5,134 nt of DNA from Hydrogenophaga sp. (GTDB lineage: Bacteria; Pseudomonadota; Gammaproteobacteria; Burkholderiales; Burkholderiaceae_C), in contig JAUXXN010000390.1 of the NCBI GenBank assembly GCA_030684755.1, positions 1 to 5,134 of the forward strand. The letters are read 5' to 3'. Position numbers and translations under genes: made by a program. The notes below the pieces were generated by a model. It worked only from the letters and a program-made list of their open reading frames with translations, made no database searches and was not told the DNA's origin. This document shows, in pieces, positions 1-5,134 of this stretch (positions are counted from its first letter, which is position 1; every line of letters begins with the position of its first letter).

Positions 1-636
1 GTGACGTTGGAAACCATGCGCTACCACACCGAAAGCGTGGTGCGCGGCCTTCAGCGCATACAGGCCACCGCCTGGGTCATCAGCGACTTGCCTTTCGGCA
101 GTTACCACGAGAGCAAAGAACAGGCATTGCGCAGCGCCGCAGAACTGATGCGCGCTGGCGCCCACATGATCAAACTGGAGGGTGGTGGCTGGACAGCGCC
201 GACGGTGCAATTTTTGGTCGAGCGCGGCATTCCCGTTTGCGCCCATCTGGGTCTTACGCCACAGACCGTGCACGCACTGGGCGGTTACCGGGTACAGGGG
301 CGTGGCGATTCGGCTGCGCTCACGCTCAGGCGCCACGCCTTGGAGCTGCAAGACGCAGGCGCCAACATGTTGGTGCTGGAAATGGTGCCCGCCACAGTGG
401 CCTCTGAAATCACCACCGAACTCAAAACCTGCCACACCATCGGCATTGGTGCGGGCAAAGGCACGGCGGGCCAGGTGCTGGTGATGCACGACATGCTGGG
501 CATCAATCTGGGCAAAAACCCCAAGTTTGTGCGCAACTTCATGGACGGTGCGAGCAGCGTGCGTGAAGCCATGGCCGCCTATGTCAGTGCTGTTAAAAAC
601 GGCAGCTTCCCCGACGATCAACTCCACGCTTGGTGA
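1..636 (+). CDS. panB: 3-methyl-2-oxobutanoate hydroxymethyltransferase (ketopantoate hydroxymethyltransferase), 5'-truncated by window edge
   Basis: PanB transfers a hydroxymethyl group from 5,10-methylenetetrahydrofolate to 3-methyl-2-oxobutanoate, giving ketopantoate, the first committed step of pantothenate synthesis in the cytoplasm. The visible 211 residues align with E. coli PanB from about its residue 56 to the end, so about 55 N-terminal codons, including the Mg-binding Asp45 region, lie outside the window. The GTG at base 1 is therefore probably an internal valine codon. Seen here: ISDLPF with the second metal-site Asp (visible residue 29), MIKLEGG (Lys58, metal-site Glu60), CAHLGLTPQ (80-88), GGYRVQGRG (94-102), and VLEMVP, whose Glu127 corresponds to the catalytic Glu181 of E. 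coli. GIGAG and [10 protein letters not shown] follow. The frame is intact to a TGA stop. It lies directly upstream of panC, as expected for a panBC pair. Confidence 0.96.
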   Translation: MTLETMRYHTESVVRGLQRIQATAWVISDLPFGSYHESKEQALRSAAELMRAGAHMIKLEGGGWTAPTVQFLVERGIPVCAHLGLTPQTVHALGGYRVQGRGDSAALTLRRHALELQDAGANMLVLEMVPATVASEITTELKTCHTIGIGAGKGTAGQVLVMHDMLGINLGKNPKFVRNFMDGASSVREAMAAYVSAVKNGSFPDDQLHAW

Positions 637-740
637 CAACAACCTTCCCCACCGCACTGCGCCCCCAAAGGGGGTAACTCCAGCCGACTGACCAATCCAG
701 CCCGGCTGGTGTTCACTGCCATCTTCGCACCCCTCCCCTC
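637..740. other. panB-panC intergenic gap with small GC-rich hairpins
   Basis: This gap holds no gene. It contains C5-AAA-G5 (662-674, 5-bp stem). CCAGCCG (680-686) can pair with CGGCTGG (703-709), or CCAGCC (697-702) can pair locally with GGCTGG (704-709). None is followed by a T-tract, so a simple intrinsic terminator is unlikely. The bases just before the panC ATG are pyrimidine-rich, with no Shine-Dalgarno match. The hairpins could pause polymerase or protect mRNA ends, or be a decayed copy of an intergenic repeat like the one after panC. Confidence 0.6.
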
Positions 741-1607
741 ATGCACATCGTTCACACCATCAACGACCTGAGAGCGGCCCTGCAACCGTTCGACTCACCC
801 GCTTTTGTGCCCACCATGGGCAGCCTGCACAACGGCCACCTGGACTTGGTGCGCACCGCCAAGCCATTGGGCGATGTGACGGTGGCCAGCATCTTTGTGA
901 ACCGCTTGCAGTTTGCACCGCACGAAGACTTTGACACCTACCCACGCACCTTGCAGGCAGACTGCGACAAACTGGCCGCCGAAGGTTGCGACGTGGTGTT
1001 TGCGCCCTCGGAAAAAGAGCTGTACCCCGAGCCGCAGGGCTTCAAAGTGCAGCCGCCTACCGAGCTGGCCGATATTTTGGAGGGCCAATTCAGACCCGGC
1101 TTTTTTGTCGGCGTCAGCACCGTGGTGATGAAGCTGTTCCAGTGTGTGTTTGCCCAGGCCAAAGGCCCGCGCTACGCCGTGTTTGGCAAAAAAGACTACC
1201 AGCAACAAATGGTGATTCGGCGCATGGTGCAGCAGTTCGCCTTGCCCATCACCGTGGTGGGCGGCGAAACCCAGCGCGCGCCCGACGGCCTGGCGCTGAG
1301 TTCGCGCAACAGCTACTTGAGCGAAGCAGAACGGGCTGAAGCGGTGCAACTGTCGCTGGCCCTGCGCAGCCTGGCGCGCGACGCTCTGGCCGCGGCCGAA
1401 GGGCTGCCTTCGCACCGCGTCGGCCTAGAAGACCGCGCCATGCAAGCCCTGGCGGCACGTGGCTGGCAACCCGACTACATGACCGTGCGCCGTCGGGTTG
1501 ACTTGCAGCCGCCCTACACAGCCGACGCCACCACCGCGCAGTCGCTGGTGGTGCTGGGTGCTGCACGCCTAGGCAACACGCGGTTGATTGACAATTTCGA
1601 GGTGTAA
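741..1607 (+). CDS. panC: pantoate--beta-alanine ligase (pantothenate synthetase)
   Basis: PanC condenses pantoate with beta-alanine, using ATP by way of a pantoyl-adenylate, to give pantothenate, AMP and pyrophosphate; it acts in the cytoplasm. The 288-residue product is close to the family's usual 280-290. Seen here: [10 protein letters not shown] (24-33) with the HxGH nucleotide-binding motif (30-33), SIFVNRLQF (50-58), EDFDTYPRT (62-70), [10 protein letters not shown] (120-129), VFGKKDYQQ (147-155) and [12 protein letters not shown] (179-190), the KMSKS-like second nucleotide-binding loop. The Arg in VNRLQF stands where many families have Pro; I recall this as usual in Burkholderiales. 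The ATG at 741 is chosen because [11 protein letters not shown] fits the normal PanC N-terminus, although no Shine-Dalgarno sequence precedes it. It is probably cotranscribed with panB, and is convergent with gpsA. Confidence 0.97.
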   Translation: MHIVHTINDLRAALQPFDSPAFVPTMGSLHNGHLDLVRTAKPLGDVTVASIFVNRLQFAPHEDFDTYPRTLQADCDKLAAEGCDVVFAPSEKELYPEPQGFKVQPPTELADILEGQFRPGFFVGVSTVVMKLFQCVFAQAKGPRYAVFGKKDYQQQMVIRRMVQQFALPITVVGGETQRAPDGLALSSRNSYLSEAERAEAVQLSLALRSLARDALAAAEGLPSHRVGLEDRAMQALAARGWQPDYMTVRRRVDLQPPYTADATTAQSLVVLGAARLGNTRLIDNFEV

Positions 1608-1762
1608 CGCCCCCCCGCGCCGCCTGCGGCGTCACCCCCCAAGGGGCGATGCTGGTGGCCCGGCAAAGCCGGTTCCACGGCATCCTGGGTTGGGGGCACC
1701 GCACGCCGATTGAAAATCGTCAGCAGAACAGCGCAAGGGCAGCGCCACGCCAAAGGCGGTGG
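1608..1762. repeat. Convergent intergenic region with a large composite palindrome (probable dispersed intergenic repeat)
   Basis: This lies between the panC stop and the gpsA stop and holds no gene. Nested inverted repeats are visible. CGCCG (1618-1622) pairs with CGGCG (1627-1631). CCCCCAA (1636-1642) pairs with TTGGGGG (1690-1696). Inside that, GATGC (1648-1652) pairs with GCATC (1680-1684), GTGG (1655-1658) with CCAC (1675-1678), and CCGGC (1660-1664) with GCCGG (1668-1672) around an AAA loop. A separate hairpin abuts the gpsA stop: GCCAC plus GCC (1744-1751), AAA, GGC, a bulged G, then GTGGC (1759-1763). No T-tract follows on either strand. The structure may act as a bidirectional transcription end or mRNA-stabilising element. 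It resembles palindromic repeats I recall between Comamonadaceae genes, but I cannot test copy number here. Confidence 0.65.
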
Positions 1763-2803
1763 CTACACCGTTTCGTCTTTCGGGTCACGCCCCATCAACG
1801 CGGCAACAGCTTGGGCGGGCTTGAGTTGACCGTCGAGCAAGGCCACCACAGCCTCGCTGATCGGCATGTCCACGCCGAGCAACCGGGCGCGCTGCACTAC
1901 CGTGCGGGCGCTGTAAACACCTTCGGCCACGTGGCCGAGCGAGTCCACGGCCTGTTGCAGACTCAGCCCCTGAGCCAGCAACTGGCCCACCTTGCGGTTA
2001 CGCGACAGATCGCCTGTAGCGGTCAGCACCAAATCGCCCAGCCCCGACAGACCCATAAACGTGTCTGCCCGTGCACCCAGTGCCAGACCCAAGCGGGTCA
2101 TTTCGGAGAGCCCTCGGGTAATCAAGGCGGCGCGGGCGTTGAGACCCAGGTTCAGGCCATCGCACAGGCCTGTGGCAATGGCCAGCACGTTTTTGACCGC
2201 GCCACCCACTTCCACACCCACCTGGTCTTCGTTGGCATACACACGCAGCATTGGGCCGTGAAAAGCAGCGACCAAGGCTGCACGCACGCTGGCGTGCTCA
2301 CTGGCTGCCACCAAGGCTGTGGGCTGGCCCCGCGCCACCTCTTGCGCAAAACTGGGGCCGCTGAGCACACCTGCTTGCAGGTGGGGCGCCACTTCGGCCC
2401 GAATTTCGTGGCCCATGAGACCCATGACACCGGCCTCGCCTTGGGGCGCCTCGAACCCTTTGCACAACCAAGCGACCGGGGCCGGGTGGTTGTGCAAATG
2501 CGCCAACATGCCGCGCAAACCCGCCATGGGTGTGGCCACCACCACCAAGTCGGCACCCTGGGTGGGTGCGTCTGGCCCCTTCAGGTCGGCCTGTGACACC
2601 CGCAGCCCGTCTGGCAACGCAAACCCGGGCAGGTAGCGCCGGTTTTCACGCTGCGTCTGCAAGTCGGTGGCCTGCGCAGCGTCGCGGGCCCACAGCGTGA
2701 CGCGGTGTGATGACCCGCCAGCCCGGGCCGCACTGATGGCCAGGGCCGTGCCCCAGGCACCGGCACCGAGCACGACGATGTTCAGCGGTGCGGCTGCGCC
2801 CAC
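1763..2803 (-). CDS. gpsA: NAD(P)H-dependent glycerol-3-phosphate dehydrogenase
   Basis: GpsA reduces dihydroxyacetone phosphate to sn-glycerol 3-phosphate, the backbone for phospholipid synthesis, in the cytoplasm. The product has 346 residues, a little above the usual 330-340. Seen here: the Rossmann NAD(P)-binding motif [12 protein letters not shown] (11-22), WLCKGFE (112-118), [13 protein letters not shown] (147-159), [13 protein letters not shown] (200-212) with the probable catalytic Lys204, [23 protein letters not shown] (start 251, SRNRKVG 267-273), and EGVYSA (294-299). The start is a GTG one base after the secB TAA stop. No clear Shine-Dalgarno precedes it, so translational coupling to secB is likely. 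The next in-frame starts would cut into the NAD-binding motif. It is the last gene of the minus-strand set; E. coli also has gpsA directly after secB. Confidence 0.97.
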   Translation of the reverse strand: MGAAAPLNIVVLGAGAWGTALAISAARAGGSSHRVTLWARDAAQATDLQTQRENRRYLPGFALPDGLRVSQADLKGPDAPTQGADLVVVATPMAGLRGMLAHLHNHPAPVAWLCKGFEAPQGEAGVMGLMGHEIRAEVAPHLQAGVLSGPSFAQEVARGQPTALVAASEHASVRAALVAAFHGPMLRVYANEDQVGVEVGGAVKNVLAIATGLCDGLNLGLNARAALITRGLSEMTRLGLALGARADTFMGLSGLGDLVLTATGDLSRNRKVGQLLAQGLSLQQAVDSLGHVAEGVYSARTVVQRARLLGVDMPISEAVVALLDGQLKPAQAVAALMGRDPKDETV

Positions 2804-2804
2804 T

Positions 2805-3263
2805 TTATTGCGTGATGATGCGGGGAGCGTCTTCAGCGGCCTGCGCCTGCTGCTGCTCGTACATGGCCTGGAAGTTGATTTCGGCCAGGTGCACTGGCGG
2901 AAAGCCAGCGCGCTGAATCAAGTCGGCCACGTTGCTGCGCAGGTAGGGGTAGACGATCTGCGGGCAAGCAATACCCATGATCGGACCCATTTGCTCTTGT
3001 GGCAGGTTGCGAATTTCAAAAATACCGGCCTGCTTGGTTTCAACCAGAAACACGGTTTTGTCTTTGATCTTGGTCTGCACGGTGGCCGTGACACAGATTT
3101 CAAACACGCCGTCGGCAACCGGATTGGCTTCTACGCCCAGCTGGATATCCACTGAGGGCTGCTCCTGCTCCAAGAGGATAGCCGGTGAATTGGGCTGCTC
3201 CAGTGACGCCTCTTTCAGGTAGACGCGCTGGATTTGGAAAACGGGTTCTTGGTTGTCGGCCAT
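2805..3263 (-). CDS. secB: protein-export chaperone SecB
   Basis: SecB is a cytoplasmic homotetrameric chaperone that keeps presecretory proteins unfolded and hands them to SecA at the Sec translocon. The product is 152 residues, against 155 in E. coli. Seen here: [19 protein letters not shown] (9-27), the family N-terminal signature, then the beta-strand core with FEICVTATV (54-62), GIFEIRNL (80-87), [12 protein letters not shown] (99-110) and [12 protein letters not shown] (120-131), and an acidic, Gln-rich tail. The ATG at 3263 (MADNQEP) is chosen. A longer frame back to a GTG at 3329 would run through the terminator-like hairpin and lacks similarity to SecB. No strong ribosome site is seen (only GAGA upstream). 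SecB is largely a proteobacterial protein, consistent with the host inferred. It is followed with a one-base gap by gpsA. Confidence 0.97.
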   Translation of the reverse strand: MADNQEPVFQIQRVYLKEASLEQPNSPAILLEQEQPSVDIQLGVEANPVADGVFEICVTATVQTKIKDKTVFLVETKQAGIFEIRNLPQEQMGPIMGIACPQIVYPYLRSNVADLIQRAGFPPVHLAEINFQAMYEQQQAQAAEDAPRIITQ

Positions 3264-3296
3264 ATTGAGGTCTCGGGTAGTCTGAAAAAAACGAAA

Positions 3297-3326
3297 CCCG
3301 TTGGGGAGTAGCGCTCCCACAACGGG
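3297..3326 (-). terminator. Intrinsic terminator-like hairpin upstream of secB
   Basis: On the + strand CCCGTTG (3297-3303) and GGGAG (3304-3308) pair with CTCCC (3314-3318) and CAACGGG (3320-3326), with a TAGCG loop and one bulged A. The minus-strand RNA is this 12-bp hairpin followed at once by TTTCGTTTTTTT (3296 down to 3285), the standard form of a Rho-independent terminator in that direction. It would stop transcription from the rhodanese-grxC genes before secB. It lies in the untranslated leader of any transcript starting above it, so it could also act as an attenuator. Confidence 0.85.
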
Positions 3327-3337
3327 CACCGGTGGCG

Positions 3338-3346
3338 ATTATGTCA
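3338..3346 (-). promoter_or_regulatory. Candidate extended -10 promoter element for secB-gpsA
   Basis: Read on the minus strand this is TGACATAAT, which matches the extended -10 pattern TGn-TATAAT with one mismatch in the hexamer. A transcript would start near 3331, a few bases before the terminator-like hairpin. The element sits in the loop and arm region of an inverted repeat, GTGGCG (3332-3337) with CGCCAC (3351-3356), so a repressor site or hairpin may overlap it. The only -35-like hexamer I see (TTGTCG) is at a poor 20-base spacing. This is a pattern match only. Confidence 0.35.
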
Positions 3347-3400
3347 GCCCCGCCACATGAGGCCGACAAGACCCATGGGGATGGGCGTTTTCGCAGTTGG

Positions 3401-3658
3401 TCAGGCCTGCAACAACGGCATCAAGCCGCCTTGACCGTCCAGCGCATGCAGGTCATCACAGCCACCCACATGGGTGTCGCCAATGAATATCTGCGGCACG
3501 CTGGTGCGCCCAGTCAGCGTTTTCATGTGAGCTCGCAGGTCGGGCTTCCCATCCACAAAGACCTCTTCGAGCTGGGTCACCCCGCGTGCTTGAAGCAAGG
3601 CCTTGGCACGGCTGCAAAAGGGGCAATAAGCGCTGGTGTACATCTTGACTGGGGTCAT
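3401..3658 (-). CDS. grxC: glutaredoxin 3 (GrxC family)
   Basis: This is a small cytoplasmic thiol oxidoreductase that uses glutathione to reduce protein disulfides and mixed disulfides. The product is 85 residues, typical of single-domain bacterial GrxC. Seen here: VKMYTSAYCPFC (4-15) with the redox site Cys12-Pro-Phe-Cys15 (CPFC where E. coli has CPYC), TSVPQIFIG (52-60) with the conserved cis-Pro55 that helps bind glutathione, and HVGGCDDLHALD (63-74), the GG-x-DD glutathione-contact motif with an extra Cys67. The ATG at 3658 is chosen: AGGA lies six bases upstream, and the frame before it (to 3835) reads through the neighbouring rhodanese gene in another frame. It lies 49 bases after the rhodanese gene and 137 bases before secB, as in the yibN-grxC-secB order of E. 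coli. Confidence 0.96.
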   Translation of the reverse strand: MTPVKMYTSAYCPFCSRAKALLQARGVTQLEEVFVDGKPDLRAHMKTLTGRTSVPQIFIGDTHVGGCDDLHALDGQGGLMPLLQA

Positions 3659-3707
3659 GCGAAATCCTGCAAAAAAGGTGCGAAGGTAGAAAGCTGCCTT
3701 GAAATGA

Positions 3708-4118
3708 TCAGGCTTTTTCAACCGGCAGGCTGGCAGAACGCCAGGCACCCATACCACCCGACAGGGAATGGCTGTTCTCGTAACCCAATTTTTTGGCAAC
3801 GGCCACAGCACGTTTTGAACGCATGCCCGAAGCACACACCAAAATCAACGGCGTGGCCTTGTTCTTCACCGCACCGGTCAGCTTGGCTTCCAAGTCGGCC
3901 AGGGGAATGTTCTTGGCACCCACCACATGCCCGGCCGCGAACTCGTCGGCGCCACACACATCGATCACGGCGGCCTTTTCGCGGTTCATCATCTGCACCG
4001 CCTGAGCGGGATTGAGCGAGTCAGCCCCCCCTCCGGAGGTCAGGGCCGGAAACATCAACATGGCACCCGCGCTGAACGCAACGGCAATCAAAATCCAGTT
4101 TTCAATAAAAAAACTCAC
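3708..4118 (-). CDS. membrane-anchored single-domain rhodanese-like protein (YibN-like)
   Basis: The product is 136 residues: one N-terminal hydrophobic segment (about 7-25, ILIAVAFSAGAMLMF core) and then a rhodanese (sulfurtransferase) domain, about 35-132. The catalytic loop is Cys95-ASGM-Arg100-Ser101, the usual C-X4-R form, preceded by LILV. EFAAGHVVGAKNIPL (59-73) and LSGGMGAW (119-126) are standard rhodanese elements. Active-site Cys95 would carry a persulfide; the true acceptor is unknown. Oddly, the conserved Arg of the IDVR motif is Cys55 here (IDVCGADEF). The GTG start at 4118 is chosen because AAAGGTG sits just upstream at a fitting distance and MSFFIENW leads straight into the membrane segment. 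Its place before grxC-secB matches E. coli yibN, whose product also has an N-terminal membrane segment. Few positive charges precede the segment, so which side the domain faces is uncertain. Confidence 0.92.
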   Translation of the reverse strand: MSFFIENWILIAVAFSAGAMLMFPALTSGGGADSLNPAQAVQMMNREKAAVIDVCGADEFAAGHVVGAKNIPLADLEAKLTGAVKNKATPLILVCASGMRSKRAVAVAKKLGYENSHSLSGGMGAWRSASLPVEKA

Positions 4119-4144
4119 GGGGACACCTTTCAGTTAAGCCTGAG

Positions 4145-4154
4145 ATTTTAGAAT
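4145..4154. promoter_or_regulatory. Candidate overlapping divergent -10 elements
   Basis: The AT-rich core ATTTTAGAAT offers TAAAAT on the minus strand (4150-4145), toward the rhodanese gene, and TAGAAT on the plus strand (4149-4154), toward gpmA. Each matches TATAAT at five of six bases. No good -35 hexamer at 16-18 bases is visible for either, so an activator, or only one active direction, is possible. It is the only AT-rich patch in the divergent gap. Confidence 0.3.
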
Positions 4155-4169
4155 GTTCGGGCTTGCTTA

Positions 4170-4197
4170 TGCAGGCTTCGTGAATGCGAAGCCTGCA
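4170..4197. promoter_or_regulatory. Perfect 11-bp inverted repeat between the divergent genes
   Basis: TGCAGGCTTCG (4170-4180), a six-base loop TGAATG, then CGAAGCCTGCA (4187-4197). The arms are fully complementary. It lies 62 bases before the gpmA ATG and upstream of, or in, the promoter zone of the rhodanese gene. No T-tract follows in either direction, so it is not a standard terminator. It could be an operator for a dimeric regulator, a hairpin in the gpmA leader, or a transcription block between the divergent units. Confidence 0.6.
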
Positions 4198-4258
4198 AGT
4201 TCCCGCTTTGCGCCGTTCGGTCCACCTGGTTTTGCGCGCACCAACGCCCTTTTTACCT

Positions 4259-5002
4259 ATGTACAAACTTGTTCTGATCCGTCACGGTGAATCCACCTGG
4301 AACCTTGAAAACCGCTTCACCGGCTGGACCGATGTGGACCTCACGCCCACCGGCGTGTCCCAGGCCATGTCGGCTGGCAAACTGCTCAAGGCCGAAGGCT
4401 ACGACTTCGATATCGCCTACACGAGCGTGCTCAAGCGGGCCATTCACACCCTGTGGTACACCCTCGACGAGATGGACCGCACTTGGCTGCCCGTGGTGAA
4501 GAGCTGGCGCTTGAACGAGCGCCACTACGGCGCCTTGCAAGGGCTGAACAAAGCCGATATGGCCAGAGAATTCGGCGACGAACAGGTGCTGATCTGGCGC
4601 CGTAGCTACGACACACCGCCGCCTGCCTTGGAAGCCTCCGACGGGCGCTGCGAGCGCAGCGACCGCCGCTACGCTTTGCTGCAACCCGATCAAGTGCCCC
4701 TGACCGAATGCCTGAAAGACACCGTGGCTCGCGTCATGCCGTTCTGGAACGAGGCGCTGGCACCGGCCATCAAGGCTGGCAAGCGTGTGGTGGTGGCCGC
4801 GCACGGCAACAGCATCCGGGCAATGGTGATGTATCTAGAAGGCATCAGCGAGACCGACATTGTGAACGTGAACATTCCCAACGGCATTCCGCTGGTGTAC
4901 GAGCTTGATGCCGATCTCAAGCTCATCAAACGTTACTACCTGGGCGACGCCGAGGCGGCTGCAGCGGCGGCCGCTGCCGTGGCCGCCCAAGGCCAACGCT
5001 GA
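4259..5002 (+). CDS. gpmA: 2,3-bisphosphoglycerate-dependent phosphoglycerate mutase
   Basis: GpmA interconverts 3- and 2-phosphoglycerate in glycolysis and gluconeogenesis, using a phosphohistidine primed by 2,3-bisphosphoglycerate, in the cytoplasm. The product is 247 residues, matching the family (E. coli 250). Seen here: [12 protein letters not shown] (4-15) with phospho-acceptor His9, [12 protein letters not shown] (18-29), [11 protein letters not shown] (56-66), [14 protein letters not shown] (85-98) with acid/base Glu87, [10 protein letters not shown] (113-122), and [11 protein letters not shown] (178-188) with the second catalytic His182, then RYYLGD (225-230). The ATG at 4259 ([10 protein letters not shown]) is chosen. 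An upstream in-frame ATG at 4184 sits in the loop of the inverted repeat and would add 25 residues with no family counterpart. No Shine-Dalgarno is seen. The tail ends in eight consecutive alanines (233-240), and residues 128-135 hold a short Arg-rich variable loop. Confidence 0.97.
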   Translation: MYKLVLIRHGESTWNLENRFTGWTDVDLTPTGVSQAMSAGKLLKAEGYDFDIAYTSVLKRAIHTLWYTLDEMDRTWLPVVKSWRLNERHYGALQGLNKADMAREFGDEQVLIWRRSYDTPPPALEASDGRCERSDRRYALLQPDQVPLTECLKDTVARVMPFWNEALAPAIKAGKRVVVAAHGNSIRAMVMYLEGISETDIVNVNIPNGIPLVYELDADLKLIKRYYLGDAEAAAAAAAAVAAQGQR

Positions 5003-5059
5003 ACGCAAAGCGTGGCAAAGGCTTTACGGAACTGAAATACCCGCCTTCACTCCTAGGTG

Positions 5060-5065
5060 TATATT
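5060..5065 (+). promoter_or_regulatory. Candidate -10 hexamer upstream of the gene at 5117
   Basis: TATATT matches TATAAT at five of six bases and lies 51 bases before the ATG at 5117. No convincing -35 box is seen at the right distance. If used, the transcript would start near 5072 and carry the following hairpin at its 5' end. Confidence 0.25.
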
Positions 5066-5072
5066 GCTTCGC

Positions 5073-5105
5073 GGCAGGGCCACCGGTCCTGCCCAGGTTT
5101 GTTTT
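5073..5105 (+). terminator. Probable intrinsic terminator after gpmA
   Basis: GGCAGGGCC (5073-5081) pairs with GGTCCTGCC (5085-5093), nine pairs including one G-T, around an ACC loop. After four bases comes TTTGTTTT (5098-5105). This fits a Rho-independent terminator for gpmA. It ends directly against the ribosome binding site of the next gene, so it could also act as a leader hairpin or attenuator for that gene. Confidence 0.6.
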
Positions 5106-5116
5106 GAGGTATTTCC

Positions 5117-5134
5117 ATGGGTAAATTTGTGGGT
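5117..5134 (+). CDS. Start of a new gene cut by the window edge; possibly an S41 C-terminal processing protease (CtpA-like) by context
   Basis: Only six codons are visible (MGKFVG). The ATG is preceded by GAGGT (5106-5110) with a six-base spacer, the clearest ribosome binding site in the window, so a real gene start is likely. In Burkholderiales an S41-family carboxy-terminal processing protease gene commonly follows gpmA; that family starts with a short N-terminal signal or membrane segment. The identity rests on gene order alone, since six residues cannot confirm it. Confidence 0.5.

Noticed and set aside
1..3. GTG at base 1 as the true start of panB
   Set aside because: The protein aligns from about residue 56 of E. 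coli PanB; the conserved N-terminus with the first metal-binding Asp is missing, so the gene continues upstream of the window.
795..1415. 206-residue open frame on the - strand opposite panC
   Set aside because: Low-complexity composition (His, Gln, Ala, Arg) typical of antisense frames; panC on the other strand is unambiguous.
1649..2596. 315-residue open frame on the + strand opposite gpsA
   Set aside because: It is His/Gln-rich with no recognisable motif and is the antisense shadow of a clear, conserved gene in high-GC DNA.
3264..3329. N-terminal extension of SecB to the GTG at 3329
   Set aside because: It would translate the terminator-like hairpin and T-tract and adds residues with no SecB counterpart; MADNQEP at 3263 fits the family.
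3659..3835. N-terminal extension of the glutaredoxin to 3835
   Set aside because: It overlaps the rhodanese coding region on the same strand in another frame; the ATG at 3658 has AGGA upstream and gives a standard 85-residue GrxC.
3332..4015. 227-residue + strand frame across grxC and the rhodanese gene
   Set aside because: It is antisense to two recognised genes and their regulatory gap, with no motif of its own.
4184..4258. N-terminal extension of GpmA from the ATG at 4184
   Set aside because: The start lies in the loop of the inverted repeat and the extra 25 residues have no counterpart in GpmA proteins.
4253..4804. 183-residue - strand frame opposite gpmA
   Set aside because: Antisense shadow of a fully conserved gene, with no domain features.
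1..5134. Mobile elements, CRISPR arrays, toxin-antitoxin or defence genes, tRNA/rRNA
   Set aside because: I found no transposase motif, terminal repeats with target duplications, regularly spaced repeats, cloverleaf structures or small two-gene modules; all substantial frames are explained by housekeeping genes.

Overview
The window is an ordinary chromosomal, high-GC housekeeping region. Protein styles and gene order point to a betaproteobacterium of the order Burkholderiales. The composite GC-rich palindrome between panC and gpsA resembles intergenic repeats I associate with Comamonadaceae (Rhodoferax/Limnohabitans/Hydrogenophaga-like), but this placement is an inference from memory. I see no mobile element, phage gene, CRISPR array, tRNA or rRNA, and no convincing new multi-gene system. 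The interest lies in intergenic structure and a few unusual residues.

Left part (1-1607, + strand): the C-terminal three quarters of panB, cut by the window edge, then complete panC. Together they supply two steps of pantothenate (vitamin B5/CoA) synthesis. PanB makes ketopantoate, and PanC joins pantoate to beta-alanine. A 104-base gap with small GC-rich hairpins separates them.

Middle part (1763-4118, - strand): in transcription order, a membrane-anchored rhodanese-domain protein (YibN-like), grxC (glutaredoxin), secB (export chaperone) and gpsA (glycerol-3-phosphate dehydrogenase). This order matches yibN-grxC-secB-gpsA of Escherichia coli. The set is convergent with panC across a 155-base gap holding the large palindrome. 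A strong intrinsic terminator-like hairpin with a T-tract lies between grxC and secB, directly below a candidate extended -10 promoter, so secB-gpsA may be transcribed separately or attenuated.

Right part (4119-5134): a 140-base divergent intergenic region with a perfect 11-bp inverted repeat, then gpmA (cofactor-dependent phosphoglycerate mutase) on the + strand. After a probable terminator, a new reading frame with a good ribosome binding site starts at 5117 and leaves the window; from context it may be an S41 carboxy-terminal processing protease. In E. coli the same divergent slot next to yibN holds gpmM, the unrelated cofactor-independent mutase, so this locus seems to show one glycolytic mutase replacing the other in place.
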